Assembly: GCF_000284075.1 (NCBI RefSeq)
Contig: NC_017042.1
Span: 434,001-498,000 of the forward strand
DNA from: Rickettsia rhipicephali str. 3-7-female6-CWPP
GTDB lineage: Bacteria > Pseudomonadota > Alphaproteobacteria > Rickettsiales > Rickettsiaceae
DNA: 64,000 nucleotides
Reading direction: 5' to 3'
Part shown: one piece after another, positions 29,945 to 38,721 of the stretch
Layout: each line of letters starts with the position of its first letter
Numbering within the stretch: the stretch's first letter is position 1
Notes under the pieces: model-generated
Databases searched by the model: none
Told to the model about the DNA's origin: nothing
What the model saw: only the letters and a program-made list of their open reading frames with translations
Program-made: the position numbers and the translations under genes

Positions 29945-30068
29945 CGTCATTGCGCGGAGCCGTAGGTAGGCGACGCAGCAATCTAGTAAAATAATAAAAA
30001 AAATTCTGTAATCAGAATTGTTTACTGGATTGCTTCGTCGAAACTTACAGTTTCTTCTCGCAATGACG
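29945..30068. repeat. RPE-type repeat before ptrB
   Basis: CGTCATTGCGCGGAGC ... CTCGCAATGACG, with a degenerate centre GCAGCAATCTAGTAAA / TTTACTGGATTGCTTCG. Confidence 0.8.
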
Positions 30069-30099
30069 ATTTTGGTATCTATGCAACAATGACATCGAA

Positions 30100-31638
30100 T
30101 TATTGTAGTGTTAAAATCAAACTAATTAATAGGAATAATACAATCAATATAGCAGTTTGCTGATTATGCCAAGCAGATATTTTACTTAAAATATTATCCC
30201 AAATAACCTTAAAATTAAGATATTCTGCCGCATCTTCGTTATTGTCTGCCGTTTCTTTATATTTATCGATACTGAAATATATAAATTTTTCAATATATTG
30301 GTATAGGTCAAGGTTTATGTTTTCTGTCGAAATGCGTGGTATTTTTCTAAATATTAAAGCCAGTAACAGTGAGATTGCAAGGATAACTAGCTTAAAGTTA
30401 GCAGTATGTGATATTTGAATAGGGTAGAATAAACATATGCATAAAGTTATGATGCAGAAAGAGAGGTAGGGTATAGTTCTTATGTTATTCCCGCGAAAGC
30501 GGGAATCCAGAAATATTATAAAGCTTTTATTTTTAAGGTTTTTACTGGATTCCTGCTTTCGCAGGAATGACATAAAGAGAGACGGGAATGACGTAGAACT
30601 CTCCATCAACAACCCAAATAATACGGTACAAGTCGCTATCTTGGAAAATAGCATTACACTATTCTCGTTTAAAATATTAGCTATTTCATCTTTAATATAA
30701 GAAGAACTAATAGGCAGTATAGATGTATAGATCAATATACTAATAACAAATCCGCTAAATAAAATAAAATTAATTTGAGTATTCTGAAGATCTTGGTAAT
30801 GTTTAATATCATACTCATCTTCTATATAAGCGAAATATAAAGCAAATAAACCGTTATATAATATATGTATGAATATAAAGCTTGTAATAAGATAAGCTAT
30901 ATTTGGAGAGTTTATGCTAATAGCTGTTAATATAAAACCAAGCTGTGATACGGTAAGATAACATATTAATCGTTTAAGTTTTTTTTCAATTAGAGAAAAT
31001 ACTAATCCGTAAATGATCATTGATATCCCAAAAAACTTTAATATCGCAAGACCGCTAAATAATTTTAAAATGATAATTAAAGTAACTTTAGTAGTAAAAC
31101 TAATTAAATATACAATACCGCTACTTGAAGCTATAGGATAGCAATGAACCACCCAGCCGTTTACAAAAATAGCCGAGGCATTAATTAAACAACCTGTAAG
31201 TATGAATATTGCTGGTAACTCAAAGTTATTTACTGATTCCGTTAAAGAAGTAAAAGTCGTATTACTGGTTGTTTGGATTAGAAGAGTCATACCGATTAAG
31301 ATTAGCCCGCTGCTGAATAAATGAGTGAGGAAATATTGACGTGCCGGTTTTATCTTTAATTGGTCACAAAAAATAATTATGCAGGCAAAAATCGTCATGA
31401 ATTCAAGCGAGATTATCATGGAAATAAAATCAGCTGCAAATACGCATATAATAGAGGATAAACAGTATAAACTACCTATTAAGCATTCTAATTTTCTATT
31501 TTGGGAAATTGTATAAAGATTTAAGATAGCAGTAACAATTAGAAATGCTAGAGCTATTAGCTGATTTTGTGGGTGAAAATCAAACATAAGCTCAAAATTA
31601 GTAAGCGGAAATGTACACTTGGTATTTTGAATAAACAT
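30100..31638 (-). CDS. Proton-conducting antiporter subunit (MrpD/NuoN-like), with in-frame RPE
   Basis: A 512-residue polytopic protein of the proton-conducting transporter family shared by Mrp antiporters and complex I. Twelve or so membrane segments can be drawn; the helix CIIIFCDQ-LKIKPARQYFLTHL and KLKRLICYLTVSQLGFILTA (Lys-bearing TM8-like) fit the family. Around residues 355-386 a repeat adds FLRKQESSKNLKNKSFIIFL and DSRFRGNN in frame. It is the last gene of the 35.7-30.1 kb minus-strand cluster. The exact subunit is uncertain. Confidence 0.8.
   Translation of the reverse strand: MFIQNTKCTFPLTNFELMFDFHPQNQLIALAFLIVTAILNLYTISQNRKLECLIGSLYCLSSIICVFAADFISMIISLEFMTIFACIIIFCDQLKIKPARQYFLTHLFSSGLILIGMTLLIQTTSNTTFTSLTESVNNFELPAIFILTGCLINASAIFVNGWVVHCYPIASSSGIVYLISFTTKVTLIIILKLFSGLAILKFFGISMIIYGLVFSLIEKKLKRLICYLTVSQLGFILTAISINSPNIAYLITSFIFIHILYNGLFALYFAYIEDEYDIKHYQDLQNTQINFILFSGFVISILIYTSILPISSSYIKDEIANILNENSVMLFSKIATCTVLFGLLMESSTSFPSLFMSFLRKQESSKNLKNKSFIIFLDSRFRGNNIRTIPYLSFCIITLCICLFYPIQISHTANFKLVILAISLLLALIFRKIPRISTENINLDLYQYIEKFIYFSIDKYKETADNNEDAAEYLNFKVIWDNILSKISAWHNQQTAILIVLFLLISLILTLQ
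30484..30571. repeat. In-frame RPE inside the antiporter gene
   Basis: GTTATTCCCGCGAAAGCGGG and CCTGCTTTCGCAGGAATGAC flank a short AT-rich centre. The antiporter frame runs through it. Confidence 0.9.
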
Positions 31639-31639
31639 T

Positions 31640-32046
31640 TTAATCTTTAGAAGAAACTGTTAAAACCTCTAGTCCCTGGATTCTTTTAAAGTCTTTTACA
31701 TTTAGAGTTAATATCGGAAAACTGTAATAGCCGTTGCTGCAATAAGCATATCATGAGTTCCTATAGTTGTTATACGTTGCGTGTATAAATCATGAATAAT
31801 ACGTGCATATGTATATACTTCTTCAATACCGAAAGGTAATATAGTAAACAGACTTTTTACGTATTCTATAAAAGCTAAACATTTTATACGTTTATTCTCA
31901 TTCTTGACTCTATCTACTCCTATTAATAGTTCAGTTAACACAATAGGGCTAATATAAGCCTGACCGTAATGTGCCCATTGCTTATTAGTACTTACCTTTC
32001 CTCTTTCTAAAGCTATGATTATAGCAGTATCAATAATTAATCCCAT
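31640..32046 (-). pseudogene. VapC-type PIN-domain toxin, frameshifted near the 3' end
   Basis: A PIN-domain ribonuclease with the first acidic residue in LIIDTAIIIALERGK, a second in PIVLTELLIGVDR, and the third in THDMLIAATAI. At about 31715 the frame breaks: the open frame ends VFRY at 31708, while another frame continues ILTLNVKDFKRIQGLEVLTV to 31640, the normal PIN C-terminus. The acidic residues are upstream of the break, but the final strand, expected to pack the core, is lost. It may be weakly active or dead. It overlaps the antitoxin gene by 10 bases. Confidence 0.75.
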
Positions 32047-32324
32047 TTTTCAACCAATTTTTTAATATCTTGTTTAGTATTGCGTCTTATTCCTTCGAGA
32101 TTTTTCATGCATTGATCAGCATCTTCAGGATCAAGATGTGGACCATTTTTAAAAGCTTCCTCTAAGTCTCTTACTGCTATAGAAGGCTTGATTTCTGCAG
32201 GCGTAATCCTTGCTACGATATGATTACCTTTTTGAAGGTCAAAGCTTTTACCTTTATAGTCAACTCTATTCATAATATCTGAAAAAGATCGTACACATTC
32301 TGTTGCTCTAATAATTTGTGCCAT
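32037..32324 (-). CDS. VapB/Phd-type antitoxin
   Basis: A 95-residue antitoxin partner of the PIN toxin. The N-terminal half (IRATECVRSFSDIMNRVDYK, then GNHIVARITP) resembles the Phd/YefM or VapB DNA-binding fold, and the acidic C-terminal half would bind the toxin. It is intact, unlike the toxin. The pair interrupts the Mrp-like antiporter cluster, and an RPE sits just upstream of the start. Confidence 0.75.
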   Translation of the reverse strand: MAQIIRATECVRSFSDIMNRVDYKGKSFDLQKGNHIVARITPAEIKPSIAVRDLEEAFKNGPHLDPEDADQCMKNLEGIRRNTKQDIKKLVEKWD

Positions 32325-32328
32325 ATTT

Positions 32329-32453
32329 ATACCTTTGATACTTCAAAAGTTGGAAGTCAAATAAGCAGTGCGCCTGCACAGCGTACAATATAGTACGTGA
32401 GCACAGGCGAATCCCGAAATTTGACGTACCAAGTCTTGAAGTATCAAAGGTAT
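32329..32453. repeat. RPE-type repeat in the vapB promoter region
   Basis: ATACCTTTGATACTTCAA at 32329-32346 is complementary to TTGAAGTATCAAAGGTAT at 32436-32453. The centre contains GTACAATATAGTAC. It begins five bases upstream of the vapB start and must carry or displace its promoter. Confidence 0.9.
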
Positions 32454-32491
32454 GAATATTATATGATTATGTGTAAATTATGTAAATATGT

Positions 32492-33955
32492 TTATGTAAT
32501 ATAAGCTAAAAATTCTCTGATTAAGATTTGAATAAAATAGAAAAGAGTTACGGCACAGCAGCACATTATTATACTAATTTGCATAGAGTAGGGGAGTGGT
32601 TTTGTTACGCTAGATTCTACTAAAGAAGGTTTATAAATAGAGCTTAATATTTTGAGCAGGTAAAGGCTTGAGAATATACTACTAGCTATTACGACAATCA
32701 TAACAATGATTTGATTCTGTTTGCTTGCGGCAAGTAATATTGAGAATTTGCTAATAAATCCGCTAAAGATAGGTATACCGATTAATGATAATGAAGAGAT
32801 AGATATAATAAAAGAAATTAAAGGAAATTCTTTGGATGTACCATGTAAATTCTGTACTTGATCAGCTTTCTTTAAACTGTAAATACTTCCCATACTATAA
32901 AATAAGCAGATTTTTGTAAAAGAATGTGAAACTAAATGGAGTATTGCGGCTCCAAGTGCCTTAGGTGTTAACATGAAAGCACTAAGCAATGCAATGCTTA
33001 ATTGGTTCATAGTGGAGTAGGCGAGTATTTTTTTGATATTATCCGTGTCTAGGGCTTTGATTGAGCTATAAAATATGCTTACTATCGGTATAAAAATTAA
33101 CCAGTTAAACTCAGCAAATATCATTTGTAAATACGATAAACCGAATATATATAATAGGATTTTGTAAATACAAAATAATCCGGTTTTAACCACTATTACG
33201 GCATGCAGCAAACTACTAATGGGGTAATGTGCAACCATTGCAGCAGGAAGCCATGAATGCACCGGAAAAATTGCAGTTTTAGCAATACCGCAAATAAACA
33301 TTAACAATAGAATAATTGACTGGTTTTTGGAAAAATAATTTTCTACTAAACTTCCACTTGCAAAATCTCCGTTACCGGCTTTAGTATAAATAATTATCAC
33401 TGCCGGTAAAAATAATATTGTGGCAGAAATCATCAGAATTTTTAGATATTTATATAACCCGCTAAGTACTATATTATTTTTGGTATGTCCTATTAAAAAA
33501 GCTGTAGAAATAGTTAAAAGCTCATAGCAAATAAACATCGTGAATAAGTTGCTAGATAAAGCAATTAAAACACCGATTAGAATAGTTAAGTTAAAGAAAA
33601 ATAAGAATCTAGAAGAATAGTCTATATTATTAATAGCAAGATATTTAGGAGTGTAAAGTAAAGCACAAATCCATAAAAAACCTATTAAGCTTAAGAAAAT
33701 AAGCCCTAAAGGTTCAAGATGGAATCCTATAGAGTAATTACCGAATATATTAAATTCAAATCCTGCTCTAATACCTTTTAAAAACAACCAGTCTATAATT
33801 AAAATATTACCGAAGAAAAAAATAGCGATAGTAATAAGTAAAAAATTACGTATAAAGCTATCTTTTTGAGTGGCATACGGGCTAGTTAAATTTAATGCAC
33901 CAACTAGCAAAGTTGATATAATCAAAAGACTCGGAGTAGTAAATTGTGTAATCAT
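32492..33955 (-). CDS. Proton-conducting antiporter subunit (MrpD/MrpA-like)
   Basis: A 487-residue membrane protein of the proton-conducting transporter family. The core motif GIAKTAIFPVHSWLPAAMVA followed by HYPISSLLHAVIVVKTGLFC has the conserved Lys, His and Pro of the ion path; IKKILAYSTMNQLSIALLSA is the second Lys helix. It lies between the mnhD gene and the TA pair. The exact Mrp subunit cannot be fixed. Confidence 0.85.
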   Translation of the reverse strand: MITQFTTPSLLIISTLLVGALNLTSPYATQKDSFIRNFLLITIAIFFFGNILIIDWLFLKGIRAGFEFNIFGNYSIGFHLEPLGLIFLSLIGFLWICALLYTPKYLAINNIDYSSRFLFFFNLTILIGVLIALSSNLFTMFICYELLTISTAFLIGHTKNNIVLSGLYKYLKILMISATILFLPAVIIIYTKAGNGDFASGSLVENYFSKNQSIILLLMFICGIAKTAIFPVHSWLPAAMVAHYPISSLLHAVIVVKTGLFCIYKILLYIFGLSYLQMIFAEFNWLIFIPIVSIFYSSIKALDTDNIKKILAYSTMNQLSIALLSAFMLTPKALGAAILHLVSHSFTKICLFYSMGSIYSLKKADQVQNLHGTSKEFPLISFIISISSLSLIGIPIFSGFISKFSILLAASKQNQIIVMIVVIASSIFSSLYLLKILSSIYKPSLVESSVTKPLPYSMQISIIMCCCAVTLFYFIQILIREFLAYIT

Positions 33956-34015
33956 GATAAGCTGTGATACTTTTTTTGATAGTATGGTTAGAGCATTACC
34001 TGTATGGCTTTCTAT

Positions 34016-34139
34016 GTCATGCCTAGCTAAAAGTAGACTCCAGAAAAAGCGAGATAAATCGTGCTTTTAGTTTTAAAAACTTACTGTGTTTATATTTTTT
34101 AATTACTGGATTCCCGCTTTCCGCTTTCGCGGGAATGAC
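34016..34139. repeat. RPE-type repeat overlapping the mnhD 3' end
   Basis: GTCATGCCTAGCTAAAAGTA is a decayed left arm, and TTCCCGCTTTCCGCTTTCGC followed by GGGAATGAC is the right arm, which holds a small internal duplication (CCGCTTT). The right arm codes for the last residues of the mnhD-like protein. Confidence 0.8.
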
Positions 34140-35407
34140 AATAGTACCATTTTATAATGGTAAAATAACGATCCTACGGAGCTAAGTAAAATTATAATAA
34201 AATCTAATAGTAGATTTTGTGTTAATAATAATTCAAGAATATTTACTTTGATAAAAAATAATGGACTGATAGGTAAGCCACAGCTGCAAATAATAGCAAT
34301 TATTATTAAAACTTTGTTAGGCTCTCTTTTATAGCTTTCATTATAAGCATCTATCAAGAAAAGAGCTATTTTATTTATACTATCCGCAAGTAATAAACTT
34401 GGTAAAACTATTATACCGTTTTCGGTTACGTATAATAAAAATACGTAACCTATTTGAGTGAAACATGAATAAATTATAATATTCTTGAAATCTTTTGCTT
34501 GGTAAGCAAAATACGGGGCTATAATAAGAGTAGCTAAAGCGATAGGTTTGAGAAAATTTGTAATAGCCGTTTTAATTGTCTCATAGCCTATAATAATATA
34601 AGTAAATTTATATATTATATATATTCCTATTATAGTAGAAATCCCTGCTAAATATACTAAAATAACTGAAGCCGTGTTATTATAAGCTCTCATCATCCAA
34701 AAATGCATAGGGAAAAAAGCGGTTTTTAAAATAGCACCTATTAAGAAAAAACCGATAGCTATAGTGATTATACGGGAATTAGTATGTTCTTGTAAATAAG
34801 CTGCAATTTCTGCCATATTCAAACTACCCGTAATGCTTAGCAAAAATCCTATAGATATAATAATAAGAGTTGCACCGATACTACCTATTATCAAATAATC
34901 AAAAGCTCCGATTAAAGATTTTGGATTATTACCTGAGGCTATCAGGACATAGCTACTAAGTGCCGAAATCTCTATAAATATATATAGATTAAAAAAATCG
35001 TGAGTAGCAATCATCCCTAAATAGCCCGTATGAGCGAATAATAATATCCCGTAAAATAAAGATTTTCTATTATTGTTTATATATTTTAAGATAGTTTGAT
35101 TAGTAATCTTATGACAAAAAACTAAAAAGAATAATAAAACCAAGTTAAGATAAATAATAATAGCTTGGTTTAGTGCATTTAGCCGATATTCTATTCCTAT
35201 TTTTGAAGTCCATCCTCCCATGGTATAAGATAGCTCCGTATTTTGTATAATGCTATATCCATAAACACTGACCAAAAGGCTAGATAAAATGCAAATCGTA
35301 GTAATTACTCGTGCAAAGGTAATAAAGCGAAAAGATATTATTGAGAGTAAAGCCCCGAATAAAGGGAATAATATTTGTATGATAGGGACATGGTTAGCTA
35401 GAATCAT
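34103..35407 (-). CDS. mnhD: Mrp/Mnh antiporter subunit D
   Basis: A 434-residue proton-conducting transporter subunit following mnhC and overlapping it by 4 bases (ATGA), the usual Mrp C-D order. IEISALSSYVLIASGNNPKS holds the conserved Glu helix and FLIGAILKTAFFPMHFWMMR the Lys helix. The C-terminus ends LSFPRKRKAGIQ, coded by the repeat at 34016-34139, and is about 50 residues shorter than usual for MrpD, so it seems truncated by the repeat. Confidence 0.88.
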   Translation of the reverse strand: MILANHVPIIQILFPLFGALLSIISFRFITFARVITTICILSSLLVSVYGYSIIQNTELSYTMGGWTSKIGIEYRLNALNQAIIIYLNLVLLFFLVFCHKITNQTILKYINNNRKSLFYGILLFAHTGYLGMIATHDFFNLYIFIEISALSSYVLIASGNNPKSLIGAFDYLIIGSIGATLIIISIGFLLSITGSLNMAEIAAYLQEHTNSRIITIAIGFFLIGAILKTAFFPMHFWMMRAYNNTASVILVYLAGISTIIGIYIIYKFTYIIIGYETIKTAITNFLKPIALATLIIAPYFAYQAKDFKNIIIYSCFTQIGYVFLLYVTENGIIVLPSLLLADSINKIALFLIDAYNESYKREPNKVLIIIAIICSCGLPISPLFFIKVNILELLLTQNLLLDFIIILLSSVGSLFYHYKMVLLSFPRKRKAGIQ

Positions 35408-35739
35408 TTCTCAAAATTAATTTCATTTTCTGATATTGTACCAAAATGTTTATAAATTTGATATATTAAACTTAAAGCTACGCTAAGAGTAGCAAACCCA
35501 ACTACTATAGCAGTTAGCATTAATACATGAGGCAAAGGGCTAGTGTAAGTAGTGACGCCCTCTTGTAAAATAGGTACACCGCCTGTTTTAATTTTTCCGA
35601 TACTTAAATAAAATACTAACACCGAACTTTGAAAGATTCCAAGCCCGATAATTTTATGAATATAATTACGACTTGTAAGCATTATAAATAAGCCGCTAGT
35701 TAGTAAGATCAAGGCAAAGAAATATATTAAATGATGCAT
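35404..35739 (-). CDS. mnhC: Mrp/Mnh antiporter subunit C
   Basis: A 111-residue NuoK-like subunit with three membrane segments. LGIFQSSVLVFYLSIGKIKT and PLPHVLMLTAIVVGFATLSV are the conserved MnhC parts. It heads the minus-strand cluster and overlaps mnhD by 4 bases. Confidence 0.93.
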   Translation of the reverse strand: MHHLIYFFALILLTSGLFIMLTSRNYIHKIIGLGIFQSSVLVFYLSIGKIKTGGVPILQEGVTTYTSPLPHVLMLTAIVVGFATLSVALSLIYQIYKHFGTISENEINFEK

Positions 35740-35788
35740 AATTATATTGTTATTGTAAGAACAGCATTGTTACGTGAATCAGTTTCAT

Positions 35789-35826
35789 CGTCATTGCCAC
35801 GCTCCTTTTAGTTGCTCGCAATGACG
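35789..35826. repeat. Short RPE between virB9 and mnhC
   Basis: CGTCATTGCCACGCTCC and GCTCGCAATGACG form a shortened element containing only the ends. Confidence 0.7.
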
Positions 35827-35840
35827 TTGGTAGACGTTAG

Positions 35841-36593
35841 TTAATACGCTTTGAAAGACTGATTAAATACACATGTGACTTTTTTGCCCTTACGTATAGC
35901 GAGCTTAGGAAAAACCTGTTCAAGGATCACCATATTAGGATTATCTTGAGCAAGGCGATAATTTACTAAAGATTCTCGAAGTGAATCATCTACAGCAAAA
36001 ATACCGGAAATTTCAGCGTTTTTATCTCTAAATTGCAGATAAGTAAACTCGCCATCATCAAAAATTTTAATAGGAGCTATTTCTTCGCTGCCGCTAATAT
36101 AGTAATTAAAGTTATATTTTTCAGGATGAGTTAGGTCGGGACTTGCTAGGGCAGCAGAAAAAGTTTGCATATGACCGCTCATATTGTCATTTTCGTCATC
36201 CGGATAAAGAAACTTTACGTTAAAGACCATTTCAGGATCACGCATATCAAGAGTTTCGGCGGCATATAGTTCAAAGAAGTAAGTCCGTTTATTAGTAATT
36301 AAAGTCATATTAGTAGTAGCATCCGGTTCCATCGGTTTAATAAAAATCCTATGACCAGCAGGTACTATTTGCCATGAAGTAGTATCTCCCATAGAAATAC
36401 TTACTATTTCCTCGTCTCTGGCTAGTTCTATACTTGCTTGATAGCCGTAATATCCTGTGAATTTGAAAACATCGTCAGGGTTATAAGTCATAACTCTTAG
36501 ACGTGGGTCTCGACCTAGAGGTCGTGATATAGTAAGAGCAAATACATCTAATGTAAGTATTATAAAAGTACAAAATATTATTAGTTGCTTCAT
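35841..36593 (-). CDS. virB9: Type IV secretion protein VirB9 (full length)
   Basis: VirB9 forms the outer-membrane core of the T4SS with VirB7 and VirB10. It has a signal peptide (residues 1-19), the N-terminal domain with MTYNPDDVFKFTGYYGYQAS and SWQIVPAGHRIFIKP, and the C-terminal domain with EIAPIKIFDDGEFTYLQFRD and KVTCVFNQSF. The 250-residue length is normal. It lies one base after virB8 on the minus strand, head to head with the rest of the islet. Confidence 0.95.
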   Translation of the reverse strand: MKQLIIFCTFIILTLDVFALTISRPLGRDPRLRVMTYNPDDVFKFTGYYGYQASIELARDEEIVSISMGDTTSWQIVPAGHRIFIKPMEPDATTNMTLITNKRTYFFELYAAETLDMRDPEMVFNVKFLYPDDENDNMSGHMQTFSAALASPDLTHPEKYNFNYYISGSEEIAPIKIFDDGEFTYLQFRDKNAEISGIFAVDDSLRESLVNYRLAQDNPNMVILEQVFPKLAIRKGKKVTCVFNQSFKAY

Positions 36594-36594
36594 A

Positions 36595-37293
36595 TTATTT
36601 CTGATTTTTATTCCTTAATAACTTTAGCTTGTAACTAGTAACGGTAAAATTGAACGGCATATCAGGTGATGTACTTGTACTGATAGAATCCATTATAAAT
36701 CCGATTCTTGCTTCCCATAACATATTTTCTAAAATTGTACCCGTACTATTTTTTGCCAATGATTCAAAAGTAACAACTGCCTCGTTATCGTTTATATTGT
36801 TAATTGATAATATATTAATTGAGCGTCTATATAGTTTTTGATATCTTATGACCGGTGATAATGGGTTATCAATATGCATAAAATTAGCAAATTGCATATA
36901 AACAATACTCGTAGAAGCATTTTTGATAAAGGTAAATTGTTCTTTTAATATATCGTAATTGTATTCTTCTCGTTGGTTTACATAATTCTGAAGCATAATA
37001 TTTGCAACAGAGATATAAGGATTTGCTAATGTTGAATGTTTAGTATTAGTAATGGCAGCTTGTTTTTCGGCATCATCTTTTATTAAATAACTTACTTTTT
37101 TGTTGATTGGTAGCAATATGTTGATATTTATACAAATTAAGGTTAATAATAAGGTAAAAATCGTGCATATTAAAAGCAGAAGACTTCTATGACTTAACGG
37201 TAAGATATACTTAAAATTATACCATTTTCTTGCATCAATAAAATATTCGCCGGATTTTATATATTCTTGTATTGCGTTGGTTAATGGGTCCAT
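36595..37293 (-). CDS. virB8: Type IV secretion protein VirB8 (copy 1)
   Basis: VirB8 is a bitopic inner-membrane assembly factor. A membrane segment at about residues 38-58 follows a short cytoplasmic tail, and the periplasmic NTF2-like domain holds NPYISVANIMLQNYVNQREE and RYQKLYRRSINILS. It is 232 residues long. A second, divergent copy is at 37990. Confidence 0.93.
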   Translation of the reverse strand: MDPLTNAIQEYIKSGEYFIDARKWYNFKYILPLSHRSLLLLICTIFTLLLTLICININILLPINKKVSYLIKDDAEKQAAITNTKHSTLANPYISVANIMLQNYVNQREEYNYDILKEQFTFIKNASTSIVYMQFANFMHIDNPLSPVIRYQKLYRRSINILSINNINDNEAVVTFESLAKNSTGTILENMLWEARIGFIMDSISTSTSPDMPFNFTVTSYKLKLLRNKNQK

Positions 37294-37757
37294 AATTACT
37301 AGATTAATATCTAATTTTATTCTGTTTTAACTCTATCATAATTATAATATGATTATGATTTGTTAATTTAATGTTATTTAAAGCTATAAAATAAGTTTAT
37401 ATTTTTGCTACAATACCAAATATTGTTTAACTTTAAAATTAAAATAAATAAATTATAAATTAAAATTATACAATAACAATTATTGATGGTAGTTATTATG
37501 TTATACTCGTCCCACTTGAAAAATTGGCGACAATGTCTTTATAAGTCCGCAGGTAGCCACGTATTAAGTATACGCTCTACTCCCAAGCTGAACTGCGTAT
37601 AACTACTCTTTATTTACTTCAGAGTATAATAGTTTACAATCTTTTTAATATTTTTTTCTATTTATAAATAGATTTTTTCAAAAAATGCTTGTGAACTATT
37701 GTATAGTAAGGTAATTTTATAAATAGTAACAAGATAATTTAATAATGTATAATTAGA
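37294..37757. promoter_or_regulatory. Divergent promoter region of the rvh T4SS
   Basis: 464 bases without a gene separate the two arms of the T4SS islet, so both should start here. It is very AT-rich. In the middle is a 104-base element (37500-37603, listed separately). I see no confident -35/-10 pair. Confidence 0.55.
37500..37603. repeat. 104-base element with terminal inverted repeats in the T4SS promoter region
   Basis: GTTATAC at 37500-37506 and GTATAAC at 37597-37603 are perfect inverted ends. The interior is less AT-rich than its surroundings. One minus-strand frame reads GYLRTYKDIVANFSSGTSIT, which I have the impression of seeing as a recurrent tail in small Rickettsia ORFs, in line with a dispersed element. 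Confidence 0.6.
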
Positions 37758-37937
37758 ATGTTAAAATCATTAAAGCTTCTATTAGTATTAATTATGCTTG
37801 CTCAATTGTTGTCATGTACCCCTTCAGCTCCTTATGAAATTAAAAGCCCGTGCGTTTCTGCTGATATAGATGATGGCTCGAGTGTAAGCGTAAATCCTTG
37901 TATAAGAAGACCTGTTAATTCAGTAAATATAGCATAA
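37758..37937 (+). CDS. virB7: Type IV secretion lipoprotein VirB7
   Basis: A 59-residue lipoprotein too short for most ORF cut-offs. The signal peptide MLKSLKLLLVLIMLAQLLSC ends in a lipobox with Cys20, followed by TPSAPYEIKSPC. Later cysteines (in KSPCVSA and NPCIRR) could link it to VirB9. It lies before virB8, the expected virB7-virB8-virB9-virB10 order. Confidence 0.88.
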   Translation: MLKSLKLLLVLIMLAQLLSCTPSAPYEIKSPCVSADIDDGSSVSVNPCIRRPVNSVNIA

Positions 37938-37989
37938 AAGTAATAGTTTTTTTACACAATAACAATGTAATAATAAAAATACCTTTGAT

Positions 37990-38721
37990 ATGAATAATAT
38001 ATTTGGCTTCTTTAAATCAAGTAATAACTCGCAAAGCGGTTCAGGAGATACACAAACGCAAAAAAGTATTAAATCGGCTAATCCTTTAAAAATTACTCAG
38101 AATTGGTATGAAGAGCGATCTGATAAGTTACTTGTTCAACGTAACTTACTTATCATATTAATAATACTACTAACCATTTTTATGGTTATATCAACTTTAG
38201 TAATAGCATTTGTAGTAAAATCTAAACAGTTTGATCCTTTTGTTATTCAGCTTAATAGTAATACCGGACGTGCCTCAGTGGTAGAACCTATTTCATCACC
38301 GGTGTTAACGGCGGATGAGTCTCTTACAAGGTATTTTATAAAGAAATACATAACAGCACGGGAAACATATAATCCGGTTGATTTTGCGACGATAGCTCGT
38401 ACGACAATAAGATTATTTTCAACAAGCAGTGTGTATTACAATTATCTTGGCTATATAAGAAATAAAGATTTTGATCCTACTTTAAAATATAAAGAAGAGA
38501 ATACTACATTTTTAGTAATAAAATCATGGTCAAAAATTGCAGCAGATAAATATATAGTTAGATTTTCCGTAAATGAAACATCAGGAAACCAATTAGTTTA
38601 TAATAAAATAGCGGTAGTAAGTTATGCTTATGTGCCTATGCAATTAACAGATTCAGAACTTGATGTAAATCCGGTAGGGTTTCAAGTTAACGGATATAGG
38701 GTAGACGATGACAATAGTTAG
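37990..38721 (+). CDS. virB8: Type IV secretion protein VirB8 (copy 2)
   Basis: The second VirB8 paralogue, 243 residues, with a membrane segment at about 52-74 and the periplasmic domain including RYFIKKYITARETYNPVDFA. It overlaps the short virB9 by 14 bases. Its sequence differs strongly from copy 1, so the duplication is old. Confidence 0.93.
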   Translation: MNNIFGFFKSSNNSQSGSGDTQTQKSIKSANPLKITQNWYEERSDKLLVQRNLLIILIILLTIFMVISTLVIAFVVKSKQFDPFVIQLNSNTGRASVVEPISSPVLTADESLTRYFIKKYITARETYNPVDFATIARTTIRLFSTSSVYYNYLGYIRNKDFDPTLKYKEENTTFLVIKSWSKIAADKYIVRFSVNETSGNQLVYNKIAVVSYAYVPMQLTDSELDVNPVGFQVNGYRVDDDNS

